NCBI GenBank assembly: GCA_024742285.1
Contig: JANSYR010000003.1
Span: forward strand, 62,001 to 126,000
DNA length: 64,000 nucleotides
DNA from: a bacterium
GTDB lineage: Bacteria > Myxococcota_A > UBA9160 > UBA4427
Direction: 5' to 3'
Part shown: piece by piece, positions 25,817-34,109 of the stretch
How positions within the stretch are numbered: position 1 is the stretch's first letter
Layout: each line of letters opens with the position of its first letter
The notes under the pieces: model-generated
Seen by the model: only the letters and a program-made list of their open reading frames with translations
What the model was told of the DNA's origin: nothing
Databases searched by the model: none
Position numbers and translations under genes: made by a program

Positions 25817-27060
25817 AGGTCGCGATCATCGGTTCCGGTATCTCGGGCCTCGTCTGTGCCCACCGTCTTCATCGTCGCCACGACGTCCACGTCTTCGAGC
25901 GAAACGACTGGATCGGCGGCCATACGCATACCGTCGACGTGCCCTTCGAAGGGACGACCTACTCGGTCGATACCGGGTTCATCGTCTACAACGAGCGCAA
26001 CTATCCCCACTTCAGCGCGCTCCTCGAGGAACTCGGCGTCGAGACCCAGCCGACGCGCATGACCTTCGGCTTCCGGTCCGAGCGAACGAGGCTCGAGTAC
26101 TCGGGCAGCTCGCTCCGCGGTCTCTTCGCCCAGCGAAGCAACCTCGTCCGACCGCGCTTCTGGAGCATGCTCTCCGAGATCCTCCGCTTCTTCCGCGAGG
26201 CGAAGGCGCTCCTCGCTTCGTCCCAGCCGGAGCGCTCGCTGGGCGAGTTCCTCGATGCCCACGGGTTCGGCCGGGACTTCCAGCAGGAGCATCTGCTGCC
26301 GATGGGGGCGGCGATCTGGTCGTGCCCGCCGGATCAGATGCGTGCCTTCCCCGCCGAGCGCTTCGCCCGCTTCTTCGCGAACCACGGGTTGCTCAGTCTG
26401 CGTGATCGCCCGCAGTGGCGAGTCGTCTCCGGAGGCTCGGCTCGCTACGTCGAGAAGCTGACTCGTCCCTTCCTGGATCGGATCCGACTCGGGATGCCGG
26501 TCCAGCGCGTCGTCCGCGACGCAGAGCGCGTGGAGCTCATCTTCGGCGACGGGTCGGTCGAGACCTTCGATTCCGTCGTCTTCGCCTGCCACAGCGACGA
26601 GGCGCTCGGGATGCTGGCGGACGCGAGTCCCCTCGAGAAGGACGTCCTCGGGGCGATCCGCTACCAGCCGAACGACGTGGTGCTGCATACGGACGCGAAG
26701 CTCCTCCCGCGCCACGCGGCGGCGAGATCGGCCTGGAACTACCACGTGCCGAACGACCCTACTGAGGCGGCGACGGTCACCTACGACATGAACCGCCTGC
26801 AGGGGATCGAGGCACCGGTCGACTTCCTCGTCACGCTGAACAGCAGCGAGGAGATCGACCCCGAGAAGGTGATCGGGCGCTACGCCTACGCCCATCCGGT
26901 CTTCGATCGTGATGCGATCCGCGTCCAGCGCCACCAGGACGGTCTGGGGGCGGAACGGCGCAGCGCCTTCTGCGGCGCCTACTGGGGCTACGGATTCCAC
27001 GAGGACGGCGTCCGGAGCGGACTGGTCGCCGCGGAGCAGATCGAAAGGCTGGGCGCGTGA
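25813..27060 (+). CDS. FAD/NAD(P)-dependent oxidoreductase (amine-oxidase-like)
   Basis: A 415-residue flavoprotein with the N-terminal dinucleotide motif VAIIGSGISGLVCAHRL and FERNDWIGGHT. It matches the family regularly found beside DUF1365 and CFA-synthase-like genes in proteobacteria and actinobacteria. It starts inside the stop of the upstream methyltransferase (ATGA), with GGAGGTGGGC just upstream. In related clusters such an oxidoreductase dehydrogenates or desaturates a methylated fatty acyl chain; here that is inference from context. Confidence 0.88.
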   Translation: MKVAIIGSGISGLVCAHRLHRRHDVHVFERNDWIGGHTHTVDVPFEGTTYSVDTGFIVYNERNYPHFSALLEELGVETQPTRMTFGFRSERTRLEYSGSSLRGLFAQRSNLVRPRFWSMLSEILRFFREAKALLASSQPERSLGEFLDAHGFGRDFQQEHLLPMGAAIWSCPPDQMRAFPAERFARFFANHGLLSLRDRPQWRVVSGGSARYVEKLTRPFLDRIRLGMPVQRVVRDAERVELIFGDGSVETFDSVVFACHSDEALGMLADASPLEKDVLGAIRYQPNDVVLHTDAKLLPRHAAARSAWNYHVPNDPTEAATVTYDMNRLQGIEAPVDFLVTLNSSEEIDPEKVIGRYAYAHPVFDRDAIRVQRHQDGLGAERRSAFCGAYWGYGFHEDGVRSGLVAAEQIERLGA

Positions 27061-27869
27061 TTCGCCCCGGCTTCTATCGCGGCCGGCTCTGGCATCGCCG
27101 CCACCGTCCCGAGCACGCGTTCTCGCGCGACCTGCTCCTGGCCCTGGCGGAGGTCGACGAGCTCGATGCCGCGCCCGGAGGCGTCCTCCCGCTCGCCGGT
27201 CGATGGCCGATCTGCTTTCGTCGGGAGGATCATCTACCAGGTAGCGCGATCGAGAGCCCGACGTCGCCCCCGCGATCGCTTCGCGAGTGCGTTGCCGAGA
27301 CCGTGCTTCGGCAGACCGGTCGGTCGCCGACCGGGCCGATGTACCTGGTCTCCCAGCCGAGGTGTTTCGGGCTGACTTTCGACCCGGTGAGCTTCGTCTA
27401 CTGCCTGGATCAGAACGGAATCGAGGCGGTCGTCGCCGAGGTGACGAACACGCCCTGGGGAGAGCGGCACGCCTACGTGCTCGCGGATCCGACCGAGGAC
27501 GAACGCGGCGACCTCCGATACACGCTCGCCAAACGAATGCACGTATCGCCCTTCTTCGAGATGGATCACGACTACGTCTTCGCGCTCCGCGAGCCCGACG
27601 AAGGGCTCCGTCTCTCGATCACGAACCTGCAGGCGGGACGCCGCGTCTTCGAGGCGGGCTTCGAGCTGCGTTTCGAGGCCGGGCTCGGTGAGACGCCGCC
27701 GCTCGGGGTCCTGCGTCACGCCCTCATGCCCTACGAGACCCTCGTCGGGATCTATTCCCAGGCGGCCCGACTCGCCTGGAAACGCGCGCCCTTCCACCCC
27801 CATCCACGCCGGTTGGGCGCGATCGCCCGCGCCGGCGAGCCGCCGCTCGATTCCGGAGGGACCCCGTGA
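27057..27869 (+). CDS. DUF1365 family protein
   Basis: A 270-residue protein with DUF1365 hallmarks: an N-terminal GRLWHRRHRPEHAFSRDL, the central QPRCFGLTFDPVSFVYC, EVTNTPWGERHAYV, and KRMHVSPFFEMDHDYVF near the middle. Such proteins accompany FAD oxidoreductases and CFA-like methyltransferases and are thought to work in unusual fatty-acid formation, though the reaction is not assigned here. GTG 27057 overlaps the upstream TGA by two bases. Confidence 0.9.
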   Translation: MIRPGFYRGRLWHRRHRPEHAFSRDLLLALAEVDELDAAPGGVLPLAGRWPICFRREDHLPGSAIESPTSPPRSLRECVAETVLRQTGRSPTGPMYLVSQPRCFGLTFDPVSFVYCLDQNGIEAVVAEVTNTPWGERHAYVLADPTEDERGDLRYTLAKRMHVSPFFEMDHDYVFALREPDEGLRLSITNLQAGRRVFEAGFELRFEAGLGETPPLGVLRHALMPYETLVGIYSQAARLAWKRAPFHPHPRRLGAIARAGEPPLDSGGTP

Positions 27870-29155
27870 GTACGACGACCAGCACCAGCACCGCCAGCAT
27901 CCTGCCTCGGCCGTCGCGTCGAATCCGACCCGCGCGGAGACAGCCGTCGCTCTTCCAGCGGTGGGCGAAGACCGCCATCGACCGTCGCCTGGAGGGCCTC
28001 GTCGGAGGCCCGGTCCGAATCCACGACGACGAGGGAACTCGCGAGTTCGGAGACGGCCGCGGGAAGGCGATCGAGGTGTGGGTGCGTTCTCCGCGGCTCT
28101 ACGCGCGGCTCGCCCGCGAAGGATCGCTCGGGGCGGGTACGTCCTGGATCGAGGGCGACTGGGAATGCAACGATCTCCCGGCGCTTCTCCGCCTGCTGGT
28201 GGCGCAGCCTGGATTCGTGGGACCCTCGGGTCGACTGGACTCGTTCCTCGCGCGCGGCGAGTCCGCGCTCCGGACGCTCGCTTCGCCGCTCACGAAGAAC
28301 ACCCGGGGCGGGAGTCGTCGCAACATCTCGGCCCACTACGACCTCGGCAACGACTTCTACGCGGCGATGCTCGATCCCTCGATGACCTACTCGTCGGCGA
28401 TCTTCGGCTTTCCCGGCGAGCCCCTCGAGTCGGCCCAGACGGAGAAGTACGACCGACTCTGCCGACAGCTCGATCTGCGCCCCTCCCATCGGCTGCTCGA
28501 GATCGGAACGGGCTGGGGCGGCTTCGCGCTCCACGCGGCGAAGCACTACGGCTGCCAGGTCACGACGACGACGATCAGCGCCGAGCAGCGCGCCCTCGCC
28601 CTCGAGCGCGTGGAAGCGGCGGGTCTGGGCGACCGGATCGACGTCCGCTTCGACGACTACCGCGACCTGACCGGACGCTACGACCGACTGGTGTCGATCG
28701 AGATGATCGAGGCGGTCGGCGCCGAGTACCTCGACCGCTTCGTCCAGGTCTGCTCGGATCGGCTCGAGCCCGACGGCGTGATGGGCCTGCAGGCGATCGT
28801 GATCGCGGATCAGCTCTATGAACGTTCGAAGCGGCACGTGGACTTCATCAAGAAGTACGTCTTCCCGGGCGGCTTCCTGCCCTCGGTCGCGGCGATCTCC
28901 GATCGCGTTGCCCGGGTCAGCGACTTCCGCATCCAGGACATCCACGACATCACTGCGGACTACGCCGAGACGCTGCGGCGTTGGCGCGCGAACCTCGACG
29001 AGAGACCGGAGGCCTATGCCTCGGTCGACGACAGCGGCGCCTTCGAGCGTCTGTGGGCCTACTACCTGGCCTACTGTGAGGCCGGATTCGAGGAGCGCCG
29101 GATCGGCTGCGTCCAGATGACGCTCACCAAGTCGGGCTGGCGTCCGGGGCGCTGA
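27866..29155 (+). CDS. Cyclopropane-fatty-acyl-phospholipid synthase-like methyltransferase
   Basis: A 429-residue protein of the Cfa family: HYDLGNDFY, MLDPSMTYSSAIF, LLEIGTGWGGFALHAAKHYG, TISAEQ, FDDYRDLTGRYDRLVSIEMIEAVG, KKYVFPGGFLPSV and an AYYLAYCEAGF end. Compared with E. coli Cfa as remembered, the Cys of the YSC motif is Ser (TYSSA) and the catalytic-pocket His of LLHTIG is replaced by Gln (GLQAIVI), so it may make a methylated or otherwise modified chain rather than a cyclopropane. It is the last gene of the four-gene operon; GTG 27866 overlaps the preceding stop. Confidence 0.9.
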   Translation: MSTTTSTSTASILPRPSRRIRPARRQPSLFQRWAKTAIDRRLEGLVGGPVRIHDDEGTREFGDGRGKAIEVWVRSPRLYARLAREGSLGAGTSWIEGDWECNDLPALLRLLVAQPGFVGPSGRLDSFLARGESALRTLASPLTKNTRGGSRRNISAHYDLGNDFYAAMLDPSMTYSSAIFGFPGEPLESAQTEKYDRLCRQLDLRPSHRLLEIGTGWGGFALHAAKHYGCQVTTTTISAEQRALALERVEAAGLGDRIDVRFDDYRDLTGRYDRLVSIEMIEAVGAEYLDRFVQVCSDRLEPDGVMGLQAIVIADQLYERSKRHVDFIKKYVFPGGFLPSVAAISDRVARVSDFRIQDIHDITADYAETLRRWRANLDERPEAYASVDDSGAFERLWAYYLAYCEAGFEERRIGCVQMTLTKSGWRPGR

Positions 29156-29195
29156 GCGGCCCCCCGGAGAGGGAGCCGCGCGCTTCCGCGACGGC
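29156..29195. terminator. GC-rich hairpin between convergent genes
   Basis: GCGGCCCCC...GGGAGCCGC can form a hairpin in the 40 bases between the methyltransferase and argG, which face each other. No T-tract is present. It could end transcription in either direction. Confidence 0.3.
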
Positions 29196-30443
29196 CTACT
29201 CTTCCCAGGCCGGCGCCACGATCTGTCCGGCGTTCGCCATCGCGATCGCCTCGACCGCCTGGACCTCGACGTAGCCCTGGCTCGACACCGGGTTCAGCCC
29301 GTCGCTCGCTTCCATCGAGGCGTCCGCCGGGTTGTAGAGCGAGCCCGTCACGTCGGTCAGCTGCTGGAAGAAGAGGCTGCCCTTGTAGAGCCCGAGCTCG
29401 ACGGTCCCGTTTGCGTTCTCGGCCATCAGATTGATCGCCGAGATCGCGGCGCGCGGCGCCGGGTCGAAGAGGCGGCCGTCGTAGACGGCCTCCGACACGA
29501 TCGTCGAGAGGTATCGGAAGAGGGTGGTCGCCCGACGGTCGAGGACGGCCTGATAGACCGCCTCGACGCCCGCGCCGAGGAGCGTCATGCCGGGCGCTTC
29601 GTAGACGCCGCGGCTCTTCGTGCCGATGATCCGGTTCTCGAGGGCGTTCGAGATGCCGACGCCGTTGCGACCGGCGACCTCGTTGGCCTCGACGAGCATG
29701 TCGAAGTGGCCGAGCGCCTTGCCGTTGAGCTCGACGCAGGTGCCCTTCTCGAAGCGCAGGGTGACCGTCTCGATCTTGTCGGGCGCGTCCTGCGGCCAGA
29801 CGCCCATCGTCGGTTCGACGATCGTGGCCGGCGTGGTCAGCTCTTCGAGGTCTTCGGCTTCGTGGGAGAGGCCCGCGACGTTCGCGTCGGTCGAGTAGCG
29901 TTTGGCACCGCCGACCGCAGCCTCGATTCCCTTGTCCTGGAGATAGGCGGCCATCTCGCGTCGGCCCGGGAACTGCTCGAGGAGCTGCGGGTCGCGCCAG
30001 GCGGCGTAGACCTTCATCTCGGGGGCGAGCACGTTCGTGTAGCGCTCGAAGCGGATCTGATCGTTGCCGCGGCCAGTCGCGCCGTGGGCGAGGACGGTGC
30101 AGCCCTCGGCCTTCATCGCCTCGAGGAGGCCGTGGACCGTGACGGCGCGGGCGATGCCCGTCGTGTTCCAGTAGCCGCCGTCGTAGCGCGCCTGCGCCTT
30201 GACCACGAGCATCGCGGCCTTCGCCATCGAGTCCCGCAGGTCGACGATCCGCGTCTCCGCGCCGGTCGGTGCCATCTTGCGCGGGATGTCTTCGATGTCC
30301 TCTTCGTCGGGCTGCGCGAGGTCGGCGGTGAAGCCGACGACGTCGAGGCCCGCCTCGATCAGGCGGGACGTCACCGACTTGCTGTCGAGGCCGCCCGAAA
30401 CACAGATTCCGATCTTTTCACCAGTGAGGTCACCGATCTGCAT
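29196..30443 (-). CDS. argG: Argininosuccinate synthase
   Basis: A 415-residue enzyme that joins citrulline and aspartate with ATP in arginine synthesis. The N-terminal PP-loop is CVSGGLDSKSV rather than the commoner YSGGLDTS. Further motifs are LAHGATGRGNDQIRFE, the SxDxN-like YSTDANVAGLSHEAEDL, and the conserved DFDxL-region equivalents GTKSRGVYEAPG and YDGRLFDP. ATG 30443 has GGAGAAG six bases upstream, which rules out the longer open frame. No other arginine gene is adjacent. Confidence 0.95.
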   Translation of the reverse strand: MQIGDLTGEKIGICVSGGLDSKSVTSRLIEAGLDVVGFTADLAQPDEEDIEDIPRKMAPTGAETRIVDLRDSMAKAAMLVVKAQARYDGGYWNTTGIARAVTVHGLLEAMKAEGCTVLAHGATGRGNDQIRFERYTNVLAPEMKVYAAWRDPQLLEQFPGRREMAAYLQDKGIEAAVGGAKRYSTDANVAGLSHEAEDLEELTTPATIVEPTMGVWPQDAPDKIETVTLRFEKGTCVELNGKALGHFDMLVEANEVAGRNGVGISNALENRIIGTKSRGVYEAPGMTLLGAGVEAVYQAVLDRRATTLFRYLSTIVSEAVYDGRLFDPAPRAAISAINLMAENANGTVELGLYKGSLFFQQLTDVTGSLYNPADASMEASDGLNPVSSQGYVEVQAVEAIAMANAGQIVAPAWEE

Positions 30444-30789
30444 GGTCTTCTCCGAGTCGCGCGCGCACCGGTCTCCGTCTGGAGTTAGGCGTAGCGCGTG
30501 AAGCGAATTCAGGATGGCCGGCCAGGACGGCCGGCGCTCGCGGCCCCGGACGGGGCGGAGCGCGGGGGACGATAGCAAGGCCGCTTCCGGGTGGGGAACC
30601 GGCATTCGCCGGAGCCGGAATCCGATTCGTCGAGGGGGACTTCGGGCGCGAGTTGCCTGCGTGGCAAGCCGGGTTCGTTTCGCCCTCCGAGAGGTCGGGA
30701 GATTCGCTGCCACGATCCCGGGGGTCTCGCCTACTTCCCTTATCGGCGCATTCGCGCCTTCCTGGGAACCCCGTCGAGAGGAATCGGCC
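30444..30789. other. Divergent intergenic region, argG / PEP-CTERM gene
   Basis: Holds the inverted repeats CCGGC-ATTC-GCCGG (30599-30612) and TTGCC-TGCGT-GGCAA (30653-30667). The second looks like a possible operator. No gene is supported. Confidence 0.45.
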
Positions 30790-31881
30790 ATGTCTCGCAT
30801 TGCGCCCTTCGTGCTCCTTGTTCTTCTTCTGGGCCTCGTCCCCGGCCACGTCTTCGCGCAGGCCCAGATCCAGCTTCTGGATGCCGGCGACGTGAGTCTG
30901 CCGGTGAGCCTGTCGGCCGACGGCTCGACGATCGCCTGGACCGGTCGAGCCGGATCGCGAGCGACCCTCTCCTCCCATCACATTCCGAGCGGCGTGACGA
31001 GGGAGTATCTGTCCGGGTGCTGCAACGCTCCCAGCACGCCCGCGATCAACAGCGATGGATCGATCATCGCCGGCTCCTATTTCTCCGGCGGTTCCAGTCG
31101 AATGTCCTACACGATCTCGAACGGTGTGCTCGCCGCCGGACCGCCGACGCTGCAGTTCGACCGGGCGATCTCGGACGACGGTCGCGTTCGGGTCGGCCAG
31201 ACGGGCACCGTCGCTTCGCGGACCGACGACGGGGTCTCGACGATTCTGGCCGATCCGCCCGGTGGCGGCACGATCAGCGTCGCCCGCGCGATCACCCCGG
31301 ACGGAAACATCATCGCCGGTACCGCCGCCGGATCCTTCGGTGCACAAGCCGCCGTGTGGCAGAACGGAAACGTGCGCCTCCTGCAGCCTCGCTTCGGCTC
31401 GGGATCGGGGAGCGGCGTCACGGCCATGACCGACGACGGTCGGACGCTGGCCGGCTTCGAGAACGGGGACTTCCAGCCGCAGGCCGTCTACTGGACCCGG
31501 TTCGGGGTCTTCGGCCCCTTCGTCATCCCGTCACCCGGGACGACGGCGCTGACGGACATGCAGGCGACCGACATCGGATCGACGCCCGAAGGCAATCTGA
31601 TCGTCGGAACCGGGTTCTCCGGCTCGACGGAGATCCCCTGGATCTGGGATGCCGAAGGTGGAACGCGAGAGCTCAGCGTCTTCCTCGAATCGATGGGCAT
31701 CGATACGCGTTCCACGCAACTCACGAGCGCCCTGATCAGCCGGGACGGACGTACGCTCGCCGGGGCGGGTCAGAACGCTTCCGGTCCGGTCGTCTGGTAC
31801 GCGGTGATCCCGGAGCCCGGGACCGCGCTGCTCCTCGGCCTCGGTCTCGCGGGCCTCGCCGCCCGCCGCGACCGCGCCTAG
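30790..31881 (+). CDS. PEP-CTERM protein with repeated S-x-DG-x-x-x-AG propeller-like motifs
   Basis: A 363-residue secreted protein. A signal peptide ends LVPGHVFAQA, and the C-terminus is VIPEPGTALLLGLGLAGLAA followed by RRDRA, a canonical exosortase sorting tail. The mature part contains about six copies of a beta-propeller-like repeat (ISDDGRVRVGQ, ITPDGNIIAGT, MTDDGRTLAGF, STPEGNLIVGT, ISRDGRTLAGA), resembling extracellular HAF-type repeats. ATG 30790 has GAGAGGAA six bases upstream. It is tail-to-tail with the five-heme cytochrome gene, with two bases between the stops. Probably a surface or matrix protein. Confidence 0.87.
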   Translation: MSRIAPFVLLVLLLGLVPGHVFAQAQIQLLDAGDVSLPVSLSADGSTIAWTGRAGSRATLSSHHIPSGVTREYLSGCCNAPSTPAINSDGSIIAGSYFSGGSSRMSYTISNGVLAAGPPTLQFDRAISDDGRVRVGQTGTVASRTDDGVSTILADPPGGGTISVARAITPDGNIIAGTAAGSFGAQAAVWQNGNVRLLQPRFGSGSGSGVTAMTDDGRTLAGFENGDFQPQAVYWTRFGVFGPFVIPSPGTTALTDMQATDIGSTPEGNLIVGTGFSGSTEIPWIWDAEGGTRELSVFLESMGIDTRSTQLTSALISRDGRTLAGAGQNASGPVVWYAVIPEPGTALLLGLGLAGLAARRDRA

Positions 31882-31883
31882 CG

Positions 31884-33293
31884 CTACTTCCCGCGGAGCT
31901 TCTTCTCGAGGGCCTGGAAGGCCTTCTTGGCTGCGTCCGGATTGAACTTGTCCGGGTCCGCCACCGAGTCGAGCAGCTTCGTCAGCTCGCGTTGCTCGAG
32001 GCCGTCGTAGACGTCGTCGTCGATCAGCGCCTCGGCGTAGTAGCCGTAGACGATCGTCTGGAGCGCCATCGCCGCCTGCTCGGAGCCGGCGTAGTCCGCG
32101 TACTCGCCGCCGAGGGCGTCGGCCAGGACGTTCTTCGAGAGGGCGCGAAGCGCCTTCGCGTCGACCTTCCACTTCTCCATCTTCGGGAGGAGCTTCGCGA
32201 TGTTCGCGCGGATGCGTCGGGCGATCGCCTTCGGATCGCCGCGGCCCTCGCTCGCTCCCTGGTGGAGCGTCTTCAGGTCGTTGCGGAGGGACTTCGCGCC
32301 GGCCGGGTCGATCAGCTGGAGCGCCTGGATCAGCATCAGGAAGTTCGAGTCGTTGAGCCGAACGACGCCCGGACCGAGGCCGGTGCTCGCGCGGGGGCGC
32401 CACCGGCGCATCTTGTCGATCCCGTGGTGGCAGGCCTGGCAGTCGTAGAGCACCAGCTCCGGGAAGAGGCCGAGCTTGTTGCGCTCGTCGTCGAGCATCG
32501 CATCGAGGACTTCGTCGACCGCGACCGCCTGCCCGATCGCCCAGAGCTTCACGTCCGAGGGCGCCTGCTTGCCGCGCGCGGTGTAGTCCTCGTCCGGCTC
32601 CCAGTGGTAGGGCTGGAGGATCGAGAAGAGGGCGACCTCGAAGCTCTGCCGCGGGTGTCCCGCGCCCATCAGTCGGTGGTCGACGAACTTCTTGCGGTCG
32701 CCGAGGTGGCACGACAGGCAGAGCCGCGTGCGCGCGACCGGCTCGTCGGTCGGGTACATGCCGAGCTCGATGTTCTTCGCGTGGGAAGCGCCGGAGTCGT
32801 GCGGTCGCAGCCAGCGCTCCGCACCGCCATGGCAGCCCTCGCAGCCGACGCCGTCCTCGACCCGGAAGCTGTTGTTCTCGGTGCGTCGTTTGTCGGGGGG
32901 CGGATTGTCCGCGTGGCAGTCGAGGCAGAGATCGTCCTGGTGGGGCGCCTTCTTCCGACCGAGATTCTTCGAGATCCGCTTGGAGTCGCGGTTCAGGAGA
33001 ACCTTGTAGGCGCGCTGGCTGTGGCGGTCCTCTTCGGTCCAGATCAGGACCTCGTCCTGGCGGACGTTGCGGTCGTTGCGCGGGGCGGCGCTGCCGTGGC
33101 AGGTGCTGCCGTCACAGCTCGAGACGCCCTCGTGTTTATCGGGGCCGTATTGCGGGATGACCGGCGCGTCGGCGGACGCGGAGAGCGTCGGAAGGGCGAG
33201 GGCGACCGCGAGGGCGAGGACCACGCGCCGTCCGGGCGCCGTCGCGCGACTCCTCCGGCCGGGGCCTCGAGATCGGATTCTCCCTCTCGCCAT
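31884..33293 (-). CDS. Multiheme c-type cytochrome (four CXXCH plus one CX4CH)
   Basis: A 469-residue periplasmic protein with an Arg-rich N-region and signal VVLALAVALALPTLSASA. Haem sites are CDGSTCH (CX4CH, near the N-terminus), CLDCH, CEGCH, CLSCH and CQACH. The pattern resembles the cytochrome c554/c' family, in which a first S/T-CHG site is common. The C-terminal 200 residues are helical and haem-free. ATG 33293 has GGGAGGA about nine bases upstream. The neighbour across a shared upstream region is a DUF4399 gene. It may deliver electrons to the envelope system further left, but there is no direct link. Confidence 0.85.
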   Translation of the reverse strand: MARGRIRSRGPGRRSRATAPGRRVVLALAVALALPTLSASADAPVIPQYGPDKHEGVSSCDGSTCHGSAAPRNDRNVRQDEVLIWTEEDRHSQRAYKVLLNRDSKRISKNLGRKKAPHQDDLCLDCHADNPPPDKRRTENNSFRVEDGVGCEGCHGGAERWLRPHDSGASHAKNIELGMYPTDEPVARTRLCLSCHLGDRKKFVDHRLMGAGHPRQSFEVALFSILQPYHWEPDEDYTARGKQAPSDVKLWAIGQAVAVDEVLDAMLDDERNKLGLFPELVLYDCQACHHGIDKMRRWRPRASTGLGPGVVRLNDSNFLMLIQALQLIDPAGAKSLRNDLKTLHQGASEGRGDPKAIARRIRANIAKLLPKMEKWKVDAKALRALSKNVLADALGGEYADYAGSEQAAMALQTIVYGYYAEALIDDDVYDGLEQRELTKLLDSVADPDKFNPDAAKKAFQALEKKLRGK

Positions 33294-33425
33294 CCTCGCG
33301 CGTCCTCCCATTGGGTCGACGCGATGGTAACGCTCGCGACGGGTCGAACGCGAGTCGCAGACGGCCCGCTCGTGCATCCAGGCCGGAAGCCGGGTCGCGT
33401 GGGTGTGGGCCCCTGCCGCGGGAGT

Positions 33426-33431
33426 TAGACT
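33426..33431 (+). promoter_or_regulatory. Candidate -10 box
   Basis: TAGACT about 47 bp before the DUF4399 gene; same family of boxes as at 17687 and 18441. Confidence 0.28.
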
Positions 33432-33477
33432 CGGGGCCGGCCGTAGGTGCCCACGGCCGATCGGAGGATGCCGAACG

Positions 33478-33930
33478 ATGACCCATTCGAGCCGCGTTTC
33501 CGTTGCGGTCGCTCTCGCCCTGACTCTCGCCGCGTCGCTGGCGTTGGCCGGGCACCACGAGGAGAACGGCCTTCCGCGGACCGAGCGACCCGACGACGCA
33601 CGGGTCTATTTCATCACGCCGACCGACGGGGAGACGACGAAGTCTCCGGTCGTCGTCCGCTTCGGACTCGGCGGGATGGGCGTCGCCCCGGCCGGCGTGG
33701 AGAAGAAGCACACCGGCCACCACCACCTGGTGATCGATGCAGAACTCCCGCCGGCGAACCTCCCGGTGCCCAAGAGCGACAACTACCGCCACTTCGGCGG
33801 CGGCCAGACCGAGGTGACCCTCGAGCTCGAGCCGGGAAAGCACACCCTCCAGCTCATGCTGGGTGATCATCTCCACATCCCCCACGATCCGCCGGTCGTC
33901 TCGGAGCGGATCACGATCATCGTGGAGTGA
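33478..33930 (+). CDS. DUF4399 domain secreted protein
   Basis: A 150-residue protein. The signal peptide ends LAASLALAG. The mature region shows the DUF4399 pattern: VYFITPTDGETTKSPVVVRF, GLGGMGVAPAGVE, a His cluster HTGHHHLVID, GGGQTEVTLELEPGKHTLQL and GDHLHIPHDPPV. The many His residues hint at metal binding, which is inference. GGAGG lies 11 bases upstream of the ATG. Divergent from the multiheme cytochrome gene. Function unknown. Confidence 0.9.
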   Translation: MTHSSRVSVAVALALTLAASLALAGHHEENGLPRTERPDDARVYFITPTDGETTKSPVVVRFGLGGMGVAPAGVEKKHTGHHHLVIDAELPPANLPVPKSDNYRHFGGGQTEVTLELEPGKHTLQLMLGDHLHIPHDPPVVSERITIIVE

Positions 33931-34109
33931 TCAGCGCTCGCCGCGTCCCGTCCCCCTCCGACCCCGGCCCGACCGCCTGACGGAATCCGGCCGGGAGGAC
34001 CCCGCGCGACCCGGAGTGGCTACATTCGACGTGCCGGTCGGCCGACACTGAGTGGGCGGATCGCGGACGATCCGTCGAGGGGGCAGCGGGGGCTGCCGGG
34101 GGCGAAGGC

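Noticed and set aside
30660-30685. Sigma-54-like GTGGCA...TTCG before a PEP-CTERM gene
   Set aside because: Spacing and the GC of the -12 element do not fit the TGGCAC-N5-TTGC consensus.
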